From assembly GCA_013696965.1 (NCBI GenBank), contig JACCXN010000056.1, forward strand, positions 15,457-79,456: DNA of 64,000 nucleotides. Direction: 5' to 3'. This document shows, one piece after another, positions 54,134-62,639 of this stretch (positions are counted from its first letter, which is position 1; the number at the start of each line of letters is the position of its first letter). This stretch comes from Bacteroidota bacterium (GTDB taxonomy: Bacteria > Bacteroidota > Bacteroidia > JACCXN01). Under the pieces are notes generated by a model that was not told the DNA's origin, did not search any database, and saw only the letters and a program-made list of their open reading frames with translations. Made by a program: the position numbers and the translations under genes.

Positions 54134-54889
54134 ATGACTTTAGTATTAGATGACACCGTCAGATTTTACAAAAAAAATGGACATCTTTTATTAGAAGCAA
54201 TTTTTAGTCAGGGAAAAACAATAAAAAAAACATATTACACGAAAAATTCTGAAATAATTGTAGTTGAAGATTATACAAAAAGCTATAAAGGAATGTTTGG
54301 CTCTTTTTATTATGAAGATCCTAATTTAATAGGATGGTTTAGTAATGGCAATCAAGGATGGGTAGTATATCCCTACTATAGAAAAATTCCTCACACGATC
54401 AGATGGGAAATAAATAAACCACTAACTTGGATTGATTTTAAAGGCGCTATTAATGAAACTTCCCCTTTTGATACCATGACATTTTGGGAATTAAATTATT
54501 TCTATGAATACCCTTCGATGAATGAAGTCAAACTCATCACTTTTGTAAATTTTGATGCTAAAAAATCTTGGTATAAAAACCAAAAAGCAACTGATGAATT
54601 ATTAATTCATCAGCAAGGTCTTTTTGATATAATTGAAATTTATTCCCGGATTTTTATTAAAAGAGTTGAAGAAGCAAATGGTTTAAAAAGTGATAGTTAT
54701 GAAGATTTTATTAATCAAGTTTTTCAAAAGACTAAAATAGAATTATACGGATTTCACAAGGAATATTCCAAAGAAACGGATCATGGAAGAAAAGAAGATA
54801 AGCAAGCGGATTGGACAAAAAAAATTAGAGAATTGCTCATTGAATATAACAATTATAGTAACCGGGAAATTATTTTCAGCATTCAATAA
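54134..54889 (+). CDS. DUF922-like protein with degenerate metalloprotease motif
   Basis: This 251-residue protein has no signal peptide. The central part (about 95-180) matches DUF922: TIRWEINKPLTWIDFKGAIN, VNFDAKKSWYKNQ and LLIHQQGLFDIIEIYSR. In the family this last segment is typically HEQ.HFDI.E, a zinc HExxH site. Here it reads H159-Q-Q-G-L163-F-D, so both the Glu and the second His are replaced, and protease activity is unlikely. Residues 1-90 and the charged 200-245 segment are not recognised. It may be a pseudoenzyme or an early pseudogene. Confidence 0.7.
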   Translation: MTLVLDDTVRFYKKNGHLLLEAIFSQGKTIKKTYYTKNSEIIVVEDYTKSYKGMFGSFYYEDPNLIGWFSNGNQGWVVYPYYRKIPHTIRWEINKPLTWIDFKGAINETSPFDTMTFWELNYFYEYPSMNEVKLITFVNFDAKKSWYKNQKATDELLIHQQGLFDIIEIYSRIFIKRVEEANGLKSDSYEDFINQVFQKTKIELYGFHKEYSKETDHGRKEDKQADWTKKIRELLIEYNNYSNREIIFSIQ

Positions 54890-54948
54890 ATGTATTTCAA
54901 AACTTTTGAATTAACATTGTTACAAAGGCAGACAGAATTAAAAATATT

Positions 54949-55429
54949 ATGGAAAACACATCAATAAATGAACTAGGTCCTAGCTTTAGAACCAGAAAGC
55001 CGTGATTATTCATTATACTCCACTTATTTTGTAACCCTTTGTTTACAGGACAAACTGCTTCTTTTCGGAGAGGTAGTGAAGGGAAAAATGCAACTGAATG
55101 AAATAGGATCTTATGCAAAAAGATATTGGGAAGAAATAGCAATCCGTAATCCTCACATTGCATTAGATGCTTTTGTAGTAATGCCCAATCATATACATGG
55201 GATTATATTGATCAATAAAAAGGGAAATCAAAAAGAAATCATGTCCACTATAGTAGGTTCTTATAAAGCGGTAGTAGAGAAATCTGCCAAAGTAATAGTG
55301 CGCAAATTTGCATGGCAAGCAAAAATTCACGCTCAAATAATTAAAGATAAAAGCTCCCATACCACTATTGCTGATTACATTGTAAACAATCCATCAAAAT
55401 GGAGGCATGATAAATTTTATAAATCTTAA
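54949..55429 (+). pseudogene. REP-associated tyrosine transposase (RAYT, IS200/Y1 family), frameshifted
   Basis: The long intact part (55076-55429) includes the HUH motif in FVVMPNHIHGIILI, the probable catalytic Tyr in IVGSYKAVVEK, and the typical end FAWQAKIHAQIIKD and YIVNNPSKWRHDKFY. The expected N-terminal region is split. ATG at 54949 gives MENTSINELGPSFRTRKP and then a TGA, while another frame gives DYSLYSTYFVTLCLQDKLLL leading straight into the intact part. One base has therefore been lost or gained near 55004. RAYT proteins mobilise REP hairpins. No intact REP pair was found next to it. Confidence 0.8.
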
Positions 55430-55806
55430 AATTCTTCCTATTGGTTCAGCTTGCTCCTTAAAATAAATTTTCATATCGCAGTATGTTCCACACTAGGTCC
55501 TTCCCCTCGGGCTAGCACTTCAGTTTAGCCTATGTGGTTCTCATATAAACTAGGGTCTCGGCTTAATTAATGAACTGAGAACTTTCTGCAACCGTAAATA
55601 TAGTTGAAAAACGAAAACATTGTTGTTCATAAATTCCCTCGATCGAGTTTATACAAATGCCCCTACCAGCTGGCGAAAAGTTCATTCATGAGTTCAACTT
55701 AGCCTACAATAAAAAATACCACATTTAAGGTATTGGCAAAACAGATTGCTGTCTATACTTTTGACTCGTTATTTATAATTAGTCTAAATAGGTTAATGAA
55801 ACCATC
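55430..55806. other. intergenic, nothing recognised
   Basis: This 377-bp stretch lies between the transposase remnant and the iron locus. It is less AT-rich than usual around 55490-55560 but has no clear hairpin or gene. Confidence 0.35.
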
Positions 55807-56952
55807 ATGAAAATAAACAAACAATTACTTGCTTTAGTCATTGTTGCAGGAACTATAAGTTTTACTGGCTGCAGAAGAGAGGGTTGCGATGACCCTAAAG
55901 CTAAAAATTATGATCCTAAAGCTAAAAAATCAGATGGGTCTTGTATTTATGATACAGCTTATCAAGTACCCGCTACATATGATTTCGCTAATGTAAGCTA
56001 TACAGGTCAAACCGAAAGGTTAAATATGCTTGATGAGCTTGTTACTGAAATGAAAAAAAGCAATACTCAGGGCACAGCTTTAAGTGCGCAGAAATTAAAA
56101 GAAATGTACAGTAACGAAGGTGGACATTTCAGCTTTACCTCTGCCAATCAATTGAAAAATAAAACTTTTGCTGATGATATAGCTGTTTTCGAAAATTATA
56201 TGGATAAACTGGCTGCTGCAAGTACTTCAACTACCCCAGGATCGAATGGTGTGGCTGGTGTGGTTGCAAGTACCATTGATGGTTCAAAAAAATATTTATT
56301 TGATGAAAATGGAATAGAATACCTTCAATTGATCGAAAAAGGTTTGATGGGCGCAATCACCTATTATCAGGCTACTTCGGTTTATTTAAGTGAAGATAAG
56401 ATCGGTGCTGCAGTTGACAATACAAGCGTGGAGCAAGATAAGGGAACCAAAATGGAGCATCATTGGGATGAAGCATTTGGATATTTCGGTGTTCCAAAAG
56501 ATTTCCCAGCAAATAAAAGCGGTATAAGATATTACGGAAAATACTGTGATGCGCGCAATACCCTGATGAATTCAAATAAAACCTTAATGGATGGATTTAT
56601 TAAGGGCAGGGCAGCCATTTCGAATAAAGATATGGTAACCAAGGACCAAATGATAAAAGTTATCCATGAGGAATGGGAAAGAGTTGTTGCTGCAACGGCC
56701 ATCTCCTATTTAAATAAGGCAAAATCTGATTTTGGTGATGATGCTTTAAGAAACCATGACCTTTCAGAAGCGCTTGCTTTTATCAAAGCCCTAAAATACA
56801 ATTCGGCAAAAAAGATTACAAATCCTCAAATTGATAATGCAGCAAATGCGCTCGGAAGTAATTTCTATGAGATTACCCAGGCAGCAATAGAATCAGCAAG
56901 GGATCAATTAAGTACAATTTATATTTTAGATAGCATAAAAACTTCTTTGTAG
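55807..56952 (+). CDS. DUF4856-domain lipoprotein, probable iron-uptake component
   Basis: This 381-residue lipoprotein has a signal peptide with lipobox SFTGC (Cys22). A short calcium-repeat-like segment follows (CDDPKAKNYDPKAKKSDGSC). Then comes the DUF4856 domain at about 55-375, which is alpha-helical: LNMLDELVTEMKKSNTQGTA, GLMGAITYYQATSVYLS, HHWDEAFGYFGVPKDFP and WERVVAATAISYLNKAKSDF. DUF4856 proteins usually sit beside imelysins and are predicted to bind iron by a shared four-helix layout. Here an imelysin gene follows, then HTTM and TonB receptor genes. Confidence 0.88.
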   Translation: MKINKQLLALVIVAGTISFTGCRREGCDDPKAKNYDPKAKKSDGSCIYDTAYQVPATYDFANVSYTGQTERLNMLDELVTEMKKSNTQGTALSAQKLKEMYSNEGGHFSFTSANQLKNKTFADDIAVFENYMDKLAAASTSTTPGSNGVAGVVASTIDGSKKYLFDENGIEYLQLIEKGLMGAITYYQATSVYLSEDKIGAAVDNTSVEQDKGTKMEHHWDEAFGYFGVPKDFPANKSGIRYYGKYCDARNTLMNSNKTLMDGFIKGRAAISNKDMVTKDQMIKVIHEEWERVVAATAISYLNKAKSDFGDDALRNHDLSEALAFIKALKYNSAKKITNPQIDNAANALGSNFYEITQAAIESARDQLSTIYILDSIKTSL

Positions 56953-56980
56953 GTATAATCTACCAAGGGTAGGATTAATA

Positions 56981-57020
56981 AAATCAATCGGTTCTTATAT
57001 ATAAGGACTGATTGATTTTT
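56981..57020 (+). terminator. hairpin between DUF4856 and imelysin genes
   Basis: AAATCAATC pairs with GATTGATTTTT, and inside it GT.CTTATA pairs with TATAAG.AC, followed by T-rich DNA. It lies about 30 bp after the DUF4856 stop. It could end or attenuate transcription before the imelysin gene. Confidence 0.7.
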
Positions 57021-57123
57021 ATAAAAAACGTTCATACAATAGCCATAATCAGCAATTGGGAACACTAATTAAAAGATGAATATGGGTATTCCTTATGAAC
57101 TTAAAAAATGCAATAATTTAAGA

Positions 57124-58251
57124 ATGAAAATTACTGTTAAAAATACTTGTTTGGTTTTTGGAATTGCTTTGCTTTTCACAACAGTATCTTGTGTAAAAGA
57201 TAAAAAAATTGTGGATGAAAAACCTCCTTTTGACAGAAAGGTAATGTTGGAAAACATAGGTAATGAGATTATAATACCCAATTATAATACGCTGCTTACT
57301 CAAGTGCAAGCGCTGAATCTTGCGGTTGATAATTTTACTGCGGCTCCCAATGATATCAATTTGGAAGAATGTAAAACTGCCTTTTTAAATTCCTGGAAAG
57401 CATGGCAACATTGCTCTACTTTTGAAATAGGGCCGGCAGAACAAAGAATTCTGCGTGCAAATATTAACTCCTTTCCTACAGATACAAATAAAATTAACAA
57501 CAATATAAGGTCAGGCAGCTATAATTTGGCAACCGCTTCCAATCTTACAGCAAAAGGGTTTCCTTCAATTGATTTTCTTTTATTTCACTCCACTTTATCC
57601 TCAGATATTGTCCTGCAGTACACCACTGATGAACATGCTGAAAAAAGAAAACAGTATTTGAATACACTTGTTGCAGAGATTGTTGACCAGGTAACTTATG
57701 TAAATAATCAATGGATAGCTTCTGGAGGAAATTACATTGGCACTTTTACAACTTCATTAGGCAATAATGCCGGCAGTTCAATAGGAATGCTTGTTAATCA
57801 GTTGAATTATGATTACGAAATAATAAAAACCAATAAACTGGGGATTCCTCTTGGAAAAAAATCTTTAGGTACTCCTTATCCTGAAAAAGTGGAAGCTTAT
57901 TATTGTGGTAAATCAATGGATTTAATAAAAGAAAATTTTAATGCTATTGAGGCCTTGTATCTTGGAAAAACAAGTTCAGGTACAAATAAAACAGGCCTTG
58001 ATGATTATCTTCTTCACCTGGATGCCAAACATAACTCAAGCACTTTGGATGCGGCCATAAAAGAACAATTCGTTGTAACCAGGACAGCCATTGCTGCTGT
58101 GCCGGATCCATTATCTTCGACTATTTTAAATAATACCACCCTTGTAAACAGCGCTTACATAGAAATTCAAAAAGCCGTAGTTCTTTTAAAAGCAGACATG
58201 CCATCAGCCCTAGGGGTATTAATTACCTACCAGGATAATGACGGTGATTGA
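57124..58251 (+). CDS. imelysin-family lipoprotein (iron-regulated)
   Basis: This 375-residue protein starts best at the ATG at 57124 (MKITVKNTCLVFGIALLFTT), giving the lipobox TVSC; the ATG at 57076 adds 16 unrelated residues. Imelysin features are the helical repeats and the FEIGPAEQRILRANINSFPTD region. The FPSIDFLLFHST segment corresponds to the GxHxxE region of the family, although the His and Glu there are not conserved. The C-terminal repeat has NAIEALYLGKTSS. Imelysin-like proteins (IrpA, EfeO relatives) bind iron at the cell surface or periplasm. It lies between DUF4856 and HTTM genes. Confidence 0.87.
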   Translation: MKITVKNTCLVFGIALLFTTVSCVKDKKIVDEKPPFDRKVMLENIGNEIIIPNYNTLLTQVQALNLAVDNFTAAPNDINLEECKTAFLNSWKAWQHCSTFEIGPAEQRILRANINSFPTDTNKINNNIRSGSYNLATASNLTAKGFPSIDFLLFHSTLSSDIVLQYTTDEHAEKRKQYLNTLVAEIVDQVTYVNNQWIASGGNYIGTFTTSLGNNAGSSIGMLVNQLNYDYEIIKTNKLGIPLGKKSLGTPYPEKVEAYYCGKSMDLIKENFNAIEALYLGKTSSGTNKTGLDDYLLHLDAKHNSSTLDAAIKEQFVVTRTAIAAVPDPLSSTILNNTTLVNSAYIEIQKAVVLLKADMPSALGVLITYQDNDGD

Positions 58252-58287
58252 TTAATACTGAAAAATTGCATTGATTTTTATTTGAAA

Positions 58288-58322
58288 ACACAGGCATTTG
58301 CAGAAGTTTTTAATGCCTGCGC
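58288..58322 (+). terminator. weak hairpin after the imelysin gene
   Basis: CAGGCATT at 58291-58298 pairs with AATGCCTG at 58312-58319. The T run after it is poor, so termination is uncertain. Confidence 0.35.
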
Positions 58323-58390
58323 CTTTATAAAAAATTAGAAAAATAGAATACTGACACATAGGTTTCACATAGAATAACAATACTTTTAAT

Positions 58391-59743
58391 TTGAATTTTA
58401 AACTATTAAAATCCTCTGCTTTATATAAACCTGTGCATATTGCACCCCTTGCTGTATTCAGGATACTGTTCGGGTTAATAATGACAGTAGGAATAATAAG
58501 GTTTGCCTTAAATGGATGGATAGAGGAAATGTACCTTAAACCTGGTTTCTTCTTTACTTATGCAGGTTTTGAATGGGTACAGCCATTTTCACCACTATTA
58601 ATGTACGCCTGGTTCGCATTTAGCGGAATAGCCGCCTTGTTTATAGCTTTGGGTCTTTATTACAGGTTTTCCACAATACTTTTTTTCATCACTTTTACTT
58701 ATATTGAACTCATTGATAAAAGCAATTACCTGAACCACTATTATTTTATCAGCATAGTGGCCTTCCTGATGATTTTTTTGCCTGCTAACAGGTATTTTTC
58801 GCTTGATACTTATAGAAATCCAGCTCTTGAAATTGAAAAAATACCAGCCTGGATGATTAATTCCCTTAAACTTCAGCTGGGAATCGTTTATTTTTATGCA
58901 GGAATTGCAAAATTAAATTATGACTGGCTAATCAACGCCATGCCTTTAAAGATCTGGCTTCCTGCAAATGCAGGATGGCCTGTAATAGGTAGTTTATTTG
59001 ACGAGGAATGGGTAGCCTATCTTTTCAGTTGGTCAGGGGCAATTTATGATCTTATGATCCCTTTTTTATTACTCTCTGCAAGATTCAGGCCTGTGGCTTA
59101 CTTCGCTGTAATTGTTTTCCATGTATTAACATGGATTTTATTTCCCATCGGCATGTTTCCTTATGTAATGATCTTGTTAACACTTATTTTCTTTTCTCCA
59201 TCCTTTCATTTAAAAATAATCGGATTCCTAAAGAACCTTTTACCAGTCAATAATGTGAAAGCATTTTCCACACCACAGGCATTTACAGCAAAAAAACTCA
59301 TCCTATTTGTTTTCTGTCTTCATTTTTTTATTCAGGTTTTATTGCCATTGAGGTATCTTTTATTTCCCGGTAAGTTATTCTGGACGGAACAAGGCTACCG
59401 TTTTTCATGGAGAGTAATGCTGATGGAAAAAGCAGGCACGGCATTTTTTTATGTTACAGATCCTGTAAGTGGTGGCACAGATGAAATTTCAATCTGTGAT
59501 TATTTAACTACCAACCAGGAGAAAATGATGTGTACTCAGCCCGATATGATTTTGCAGTTCGCTCATTTTTTAAAGAAAGAATATCAAAAGAAAGGAATTG
59601 CCGATCCTATTGTAAAAGTGGAAAGCTACGCTACTTTAAATGGAAGCGGGAGCAGGCTTTATATTGATCCCAATGTTAATCTTTCTGCATTAAGTGACAA
59701 TCATTTTTCAACACGCACATGGGTGCTACCTTTTGAGCGATGA
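58391..59743 (+). CDS. HTTM-domain (vitamin K-dependent carboxylase-like) membrane protein
   Basis: This 450-residue inner-membrane protein has the HTTM domain over about 15-290: PLAVFRILFGLIMTVGIIRF, LIDKSNYLNHYYFISIVAFL, KLQLGIVYFYAGIAKLNYDW and FHVLTWILFPIGMFPYVMIL. The last residues 310-450 form a soluble domain with FSWRVMLMEKAGTAFFYVTD, as in other bacterial relatives of vitamin K-dependent gamma-carboxylase. Translation probably starts at the TTG at 58391; no ATG precedes the first helix. The stop overlaps the TonB receptor start in ATGA, so the two are coupled. In relatives, HTTM genes adjoin imelysin loci. Confidence 0.85.
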   Translation: MNFKLLKSSALYKPVHIAPLAVFRILFGLIMTVGIIRFALNGWIEEMYLKPGFFFTYAGFEWVQPFSPLLMYAWFAFSGIAALFIALGLYYRFSTILFFITFTYIELIDKSNYLNHYYFISIVAFLMIFLPANRYFSLDTYRNPALEIEKIPAWMINSLKLQLGIVYFYAGIAKLNYDWLINAMPLKIWLPANAGWPVIGSLFDEEWVAYLFSWSGAIYDLMIPFLLLSARFRPVAYFAVIVFHVLTWILFPIGMFPYVMILLTLIFFSPSFHLKIIGFLKNLLPVNNVKAFSTPQAFTAKKLILFVFCLHFFIQVLLPLRYLLFPGKLFWTEQGYRFSWRVMLMEKAGTAFFYVTDPVSGGTDEISICDYLTTNQEKMMCTQPDMILQFAHFLKKEYQKKGIADPIVKVESYATLNGSGSRLYIDPNVNLSALSDNHFSTRTWVLPFER

Positions 59744-62163
59744 TTCTTAAATATTACATATTAATATGCCTGGCAATGGGTTCTGCGCTTGGGGCTTTAT
59801 CCCAGGATCTGAATTTAAGCGGAAAAGTTTCTGATGCAGAATCTGGTAAGGCCATATTTGCTGCAAACATTATTTTACAAAAAACATCTTTCAGTGCTTT
59901 ATCCGGAAACAACGGAGAATTTACAATAAAAGGCATTAGCCCTGGTGATTATACCATTATTGTTTTCTTTTCAGGATATAAAACTTACCAGGAAAAAATA
60001 AGGATAGATGCGGATACACAAATCGATATTTCCCTTGGAAAATTAAAAACAGAATTAAAAAATGTAATTGTTACTGCAGAAAAAGATAACAGCTTTGGAT
60101 TGACCAAACTTAATAATGTAGAGAATTCAGCTATATATGCAGGTAAAAAAAGCGAAGTAATTATTATGGAAGACATGACTGCTAACATGGCCACCAATAA
60201 TTCAAGGCAAATATATTCGAAAATAGCAGGTTTAAACATTTGGGAGAGCGATGCAGGGGGAATGCAGTTAGGCATTGGTGGAAGAGGATTAAACCCCAAC
60301 CGGGTTAGCAACTTTAACACCAGGCAAAACGGGTATGATATAAGTGCTGATGCATTAGGATATCCCGAAAGTTATTATTCCCCTCCTGCCGAAGCTGTAG
60401 AAAGAATTGAAATTGTAAGAGGGGCCGCTTCACTGCAATACGGAACTCAGTTTGGAGGTATTATTAATTTTAAACTTAAAAGTGGACCATCGGATAAGAA
60501 AATTCAACTTGTTTCCAGACAAACAGCCGGTTCATGGGGCTTCTTGAATACATTTAACAGCATTGGAGGAACTGTAGGTAAATTAAACTACTATACCTGC
60601 TTTCAATACAAAAAAGGAAATGGCTGGAGAGGCAATTCAGAATTCAATACAAAGACCTCTTTTACAACTGCCACCTATTCTTTCTCCGAAGCATTTAAAT
60701 TAACTTTTGATTACACCTATATGAATTACCTGGCCCATCAAGCCGGAGGTCTTACTGATGCTCAGTTTGCTGAAAACCCAAGATCTTCTTCCAGGGAGAG
60801 AAACTGGTTTTCTGTAGACTGGAACCTATATTCTGTTCAGTTGGATTATAAATTCTCTGAAAAAGTAAGAGTAAACAACCGTTTTTATGGCTTATTGGCA
60901 AACAGAAAAGCCCTGGGATTTTTAGGCAATATCAACCGTGTAGATCATCTTCAGGAAAGAGACCTTTTAGTGGATGAGTTTAGAAATATAGGAAATGAAA
61001 CAAGATTGATCTATACTTATAAAACCAACGGACAGTTCAGCAATTTACTAATTGGAGCAAGGTACTACAATGGCTTTACCAACAGAATGCAGGGATTGGC
61101 AAACAGTAATTACGGGCCTGAATTTCATTATTTAAATCCTTCTGATCTTGAGAATTCTCATTTCCGTTTTCCTAGTTCTAACTATTCTTTATTCGGAGAA
61201 AATGTGTTCCAGCTTACAAAAAAATTAAATATTACTCCAGGTATCAGGTATGAATATATTTCTACAAATTCCCGTGGTTATTATAAAGAAACTTACAAAG
61301 ACATGGGGAATAACATTATTTATTCTTCAACCAATGAGGAGGAAAGATCAAGTGACCGTTCCTTTTTTCTTGCCGGCCTTGGCCTTGGTCATAAATACAA
61401 AGACAATGCTGAAATATATATTAATTTTTCTCAAAATTACCGCTCCATTAATTTCAATGATATGAGGATTGTAAATCCAAACTTCAGGGTTGATCCTGAC
61501 TTGAAAGATGAAACCGGTTATAGCGCTGATTTAGGGTTAAGAGGAAATAAGGACAAAGTGCTACATTATGATGTCTCTATCTTTTACTTAAAGTATAATG
61601 ACAGAATTGGCTCAATTCAAAAACTGGATTCAACAACTTATACTATTTATCGGTTGAGAACCAATGTTGCGGATTCCAGAAACACAGGCATAGAAGCATT
61701 TGCAGAAGCAGATATATGGAAAATTGCCAGAAAAAAAGATACAAAAATAAAACTGTCCGTTTTTTCCAATATTTCTTTAATCAACGCGCGTTATATGGAT
61801 ACTGAAGAAAAAGCGTATGAAGGCAAAAAAGTTGAGTTTGTTCCGGATTATATGCTTAAAACAGGCTTAAATTTCAGACGAAATAATTTAAAAATATCTA
61901 CCCAATACGCCTATACTTCCTCGCAGTTCACAGATGCAACCAATGCAGAATTTACAACCAATGCTGTAAATGGTATTGTTCCCGCCTATTATGTAATAGA
62001 TATTTCAGCAGAATATTCCCGTAAATTTTGGTCTTTGGCTTCAGGAATAAATAATGTTACCAATAATATGTATTTTACCCGAAGGGCAGAAGGATACCCC
62101 GGACCGGGAATCATTCCCTCTGACGGCAGAAGCTTTTATGTTACGCTTCAAATTAAAATCTAA
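59740..62163 (+). CDS. TonB-dependent receptor, FecA-like (probable ferric complex)
   Basis: This 807-residue outer-membrane receptor has a signal peptide cleaved near ALS|QD. A carboxypeptidase-regulatory-like domain covers about 25-105 (LSGKVSDAESGKAIFAANII), the plug about 115-240 (KIAGLNIWESDAGGMQLGIG, VERIEIVRGAASLQYGTQFG), and the barrel to the C-terminal YVTLQIKI. The plug pattern GGRGLNPNRVSNFNTRQNGY and the barrel start resemble FecA-type ferric-dicitrate receptors. The ATG overlaps the HTTM stop by four bases, and the gene belongs with imelysin and DUF4856. Iron as substrate is inferred from this context. Confidence 0.88.
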   Translation: MILKYYILICLAMGSALGALSQDLNLSGKVSDAESGKAIFAANIILQKTSFSALSGNNGEFTIKGISPGDYTIIVFFSGYKTYQEKIRIDADTQIDISLGKLKTELKNVIVTAEKDNSFGLTKLNNVENSAIYAGKKSEVIIMEDMTANMATNNSRQIYSKIAGLNIWESDAGGMQLGIGGRGLNPNRVSNFNTRQNGYDISADALGYPESYYSPPAEAVERIEIVRGAASLQYGTQFGGIINFKLKSGPSDKKIQLVSRQTAGSWGFLNTFNSIGGTVGKLNYYTCFQYKKGNGWRGNSEFNTKTSFTTATYSFSEAFKLTFDYTYMNYLAHQAGGLTDAQFAENPRSSSRERNWFSVDWNLYSVQLDYKFSEKVRVNNRFYGLLANRKALGFLGNINRVDHLQERDLLVDEFRNIGNETRLIYTYKTNGQFSNLLIGARYYNGFTNRMQGLANSNYGPEFHYLNPSDLENSHFRFPSSNYSLFGENVFQLTKKLNITPGIRYEYISTNSRGYYKETYKDMGNNIIYSSTNEEERSSDRSFFLAGLGLGHKYKDNAEIYINFSQNYRSINFNDMRIVNPNFRVDPDLKDETGYSADLGLRGNKDKVLHYDVSIFYLKYNDRIGSIQKLDSTTYTIYRLRTNVADSRNTGIEAFAEADIWKIARKKDTKIKLSVFSNISLINARYMDTEEKAYEGKKVEFVPDYMLKTGLNFRRNNLKISTQYAYTSSQFTDATNAEFTTNAVNGIVPAYYVIDISAEYSRKFWSLASGINNVTNNMYFTRRAEGYPGPGIIPSDGRSFYVTLQIKI

Positions 62164-62542
62164 TACCGGAAAAGATAGCAGTAAAGGATAGTTATTAAAA
62201 GCTTCAGCTCACAAAGCAGCTCTTTTTCTTTTCAAATTAAAACATAATCAGGCCTAAAGGGAAGAGCCTAGTTTTAGAACTAGCCGTTAACTTGTAGTTA
62301 TACTTGCAGCATGCCCAAATAGATTTTTCATTGTAAGTGTAATAAATCCCAAATAATATACTCTAAGCCTTTTTGTAGCCAATTTTCCCCTAAAAGTCAC
62401 ACGAATTCCACACATAAGAGATTATGTCCAAAGAATATTGCATTGTAATAGTAGAAATGCAGGAATGGAATAAAAATAAATGTATTATCAAGAATTGGTT
62501 TTCAAAAAACATTATTGGTAAAAAAATAGGCATGCAAAAACA
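62164..62542. other. intergenic between the iron locus and the leader repeat
   Basis: About 380 bp with no gene seen. CTAGTT..AACTAG at 62271-62286 is a small palindrome. A weak hairpin near 62200-62225, followed by T-rich sequence (CTTTTTCTTTT), may end the TonB receptor transcript. Confidence 0.35.
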
Positions 62543-62639
62543 GCAATGAATATAACAAGGTTAAACGTAAGTTCGTGAAATAGCCATGCACCAAACGTTT
62601 GCAAACACTAATGAAATTTAAAAAACAAATTATATACAA
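62543..62639 (+). repeat. leader repeat copy C
   Basis: The first part (62543-62574, AATGAATATAACAAGGTTAA) matches the middle of copy A and looks like a truncated distal unit. The second part starts GTG AAA TAG CCATGCACC at 62575 and ends AAACAAATTATATACAA directly at the ATG at 62640. The second hairpin arm CATGGCTAT is missing in this unit. Confidence 0.75.

Noticed and set aside
62268-62290. Similarity of CCTAG.TTTAGAAC.AG to 54972-54988 at the transposase start
   Set aside because: Only 15 of 17 bases, and the second site is coding for the RAYT N-terminus; probably chance or a very weak REP link.
62543-62600. Integron attC site suggested by GTTAAAC near leader copy C
   Set aside because: No matching inverse core, no cassette array and no integrase; the match is a chance 7-mer.
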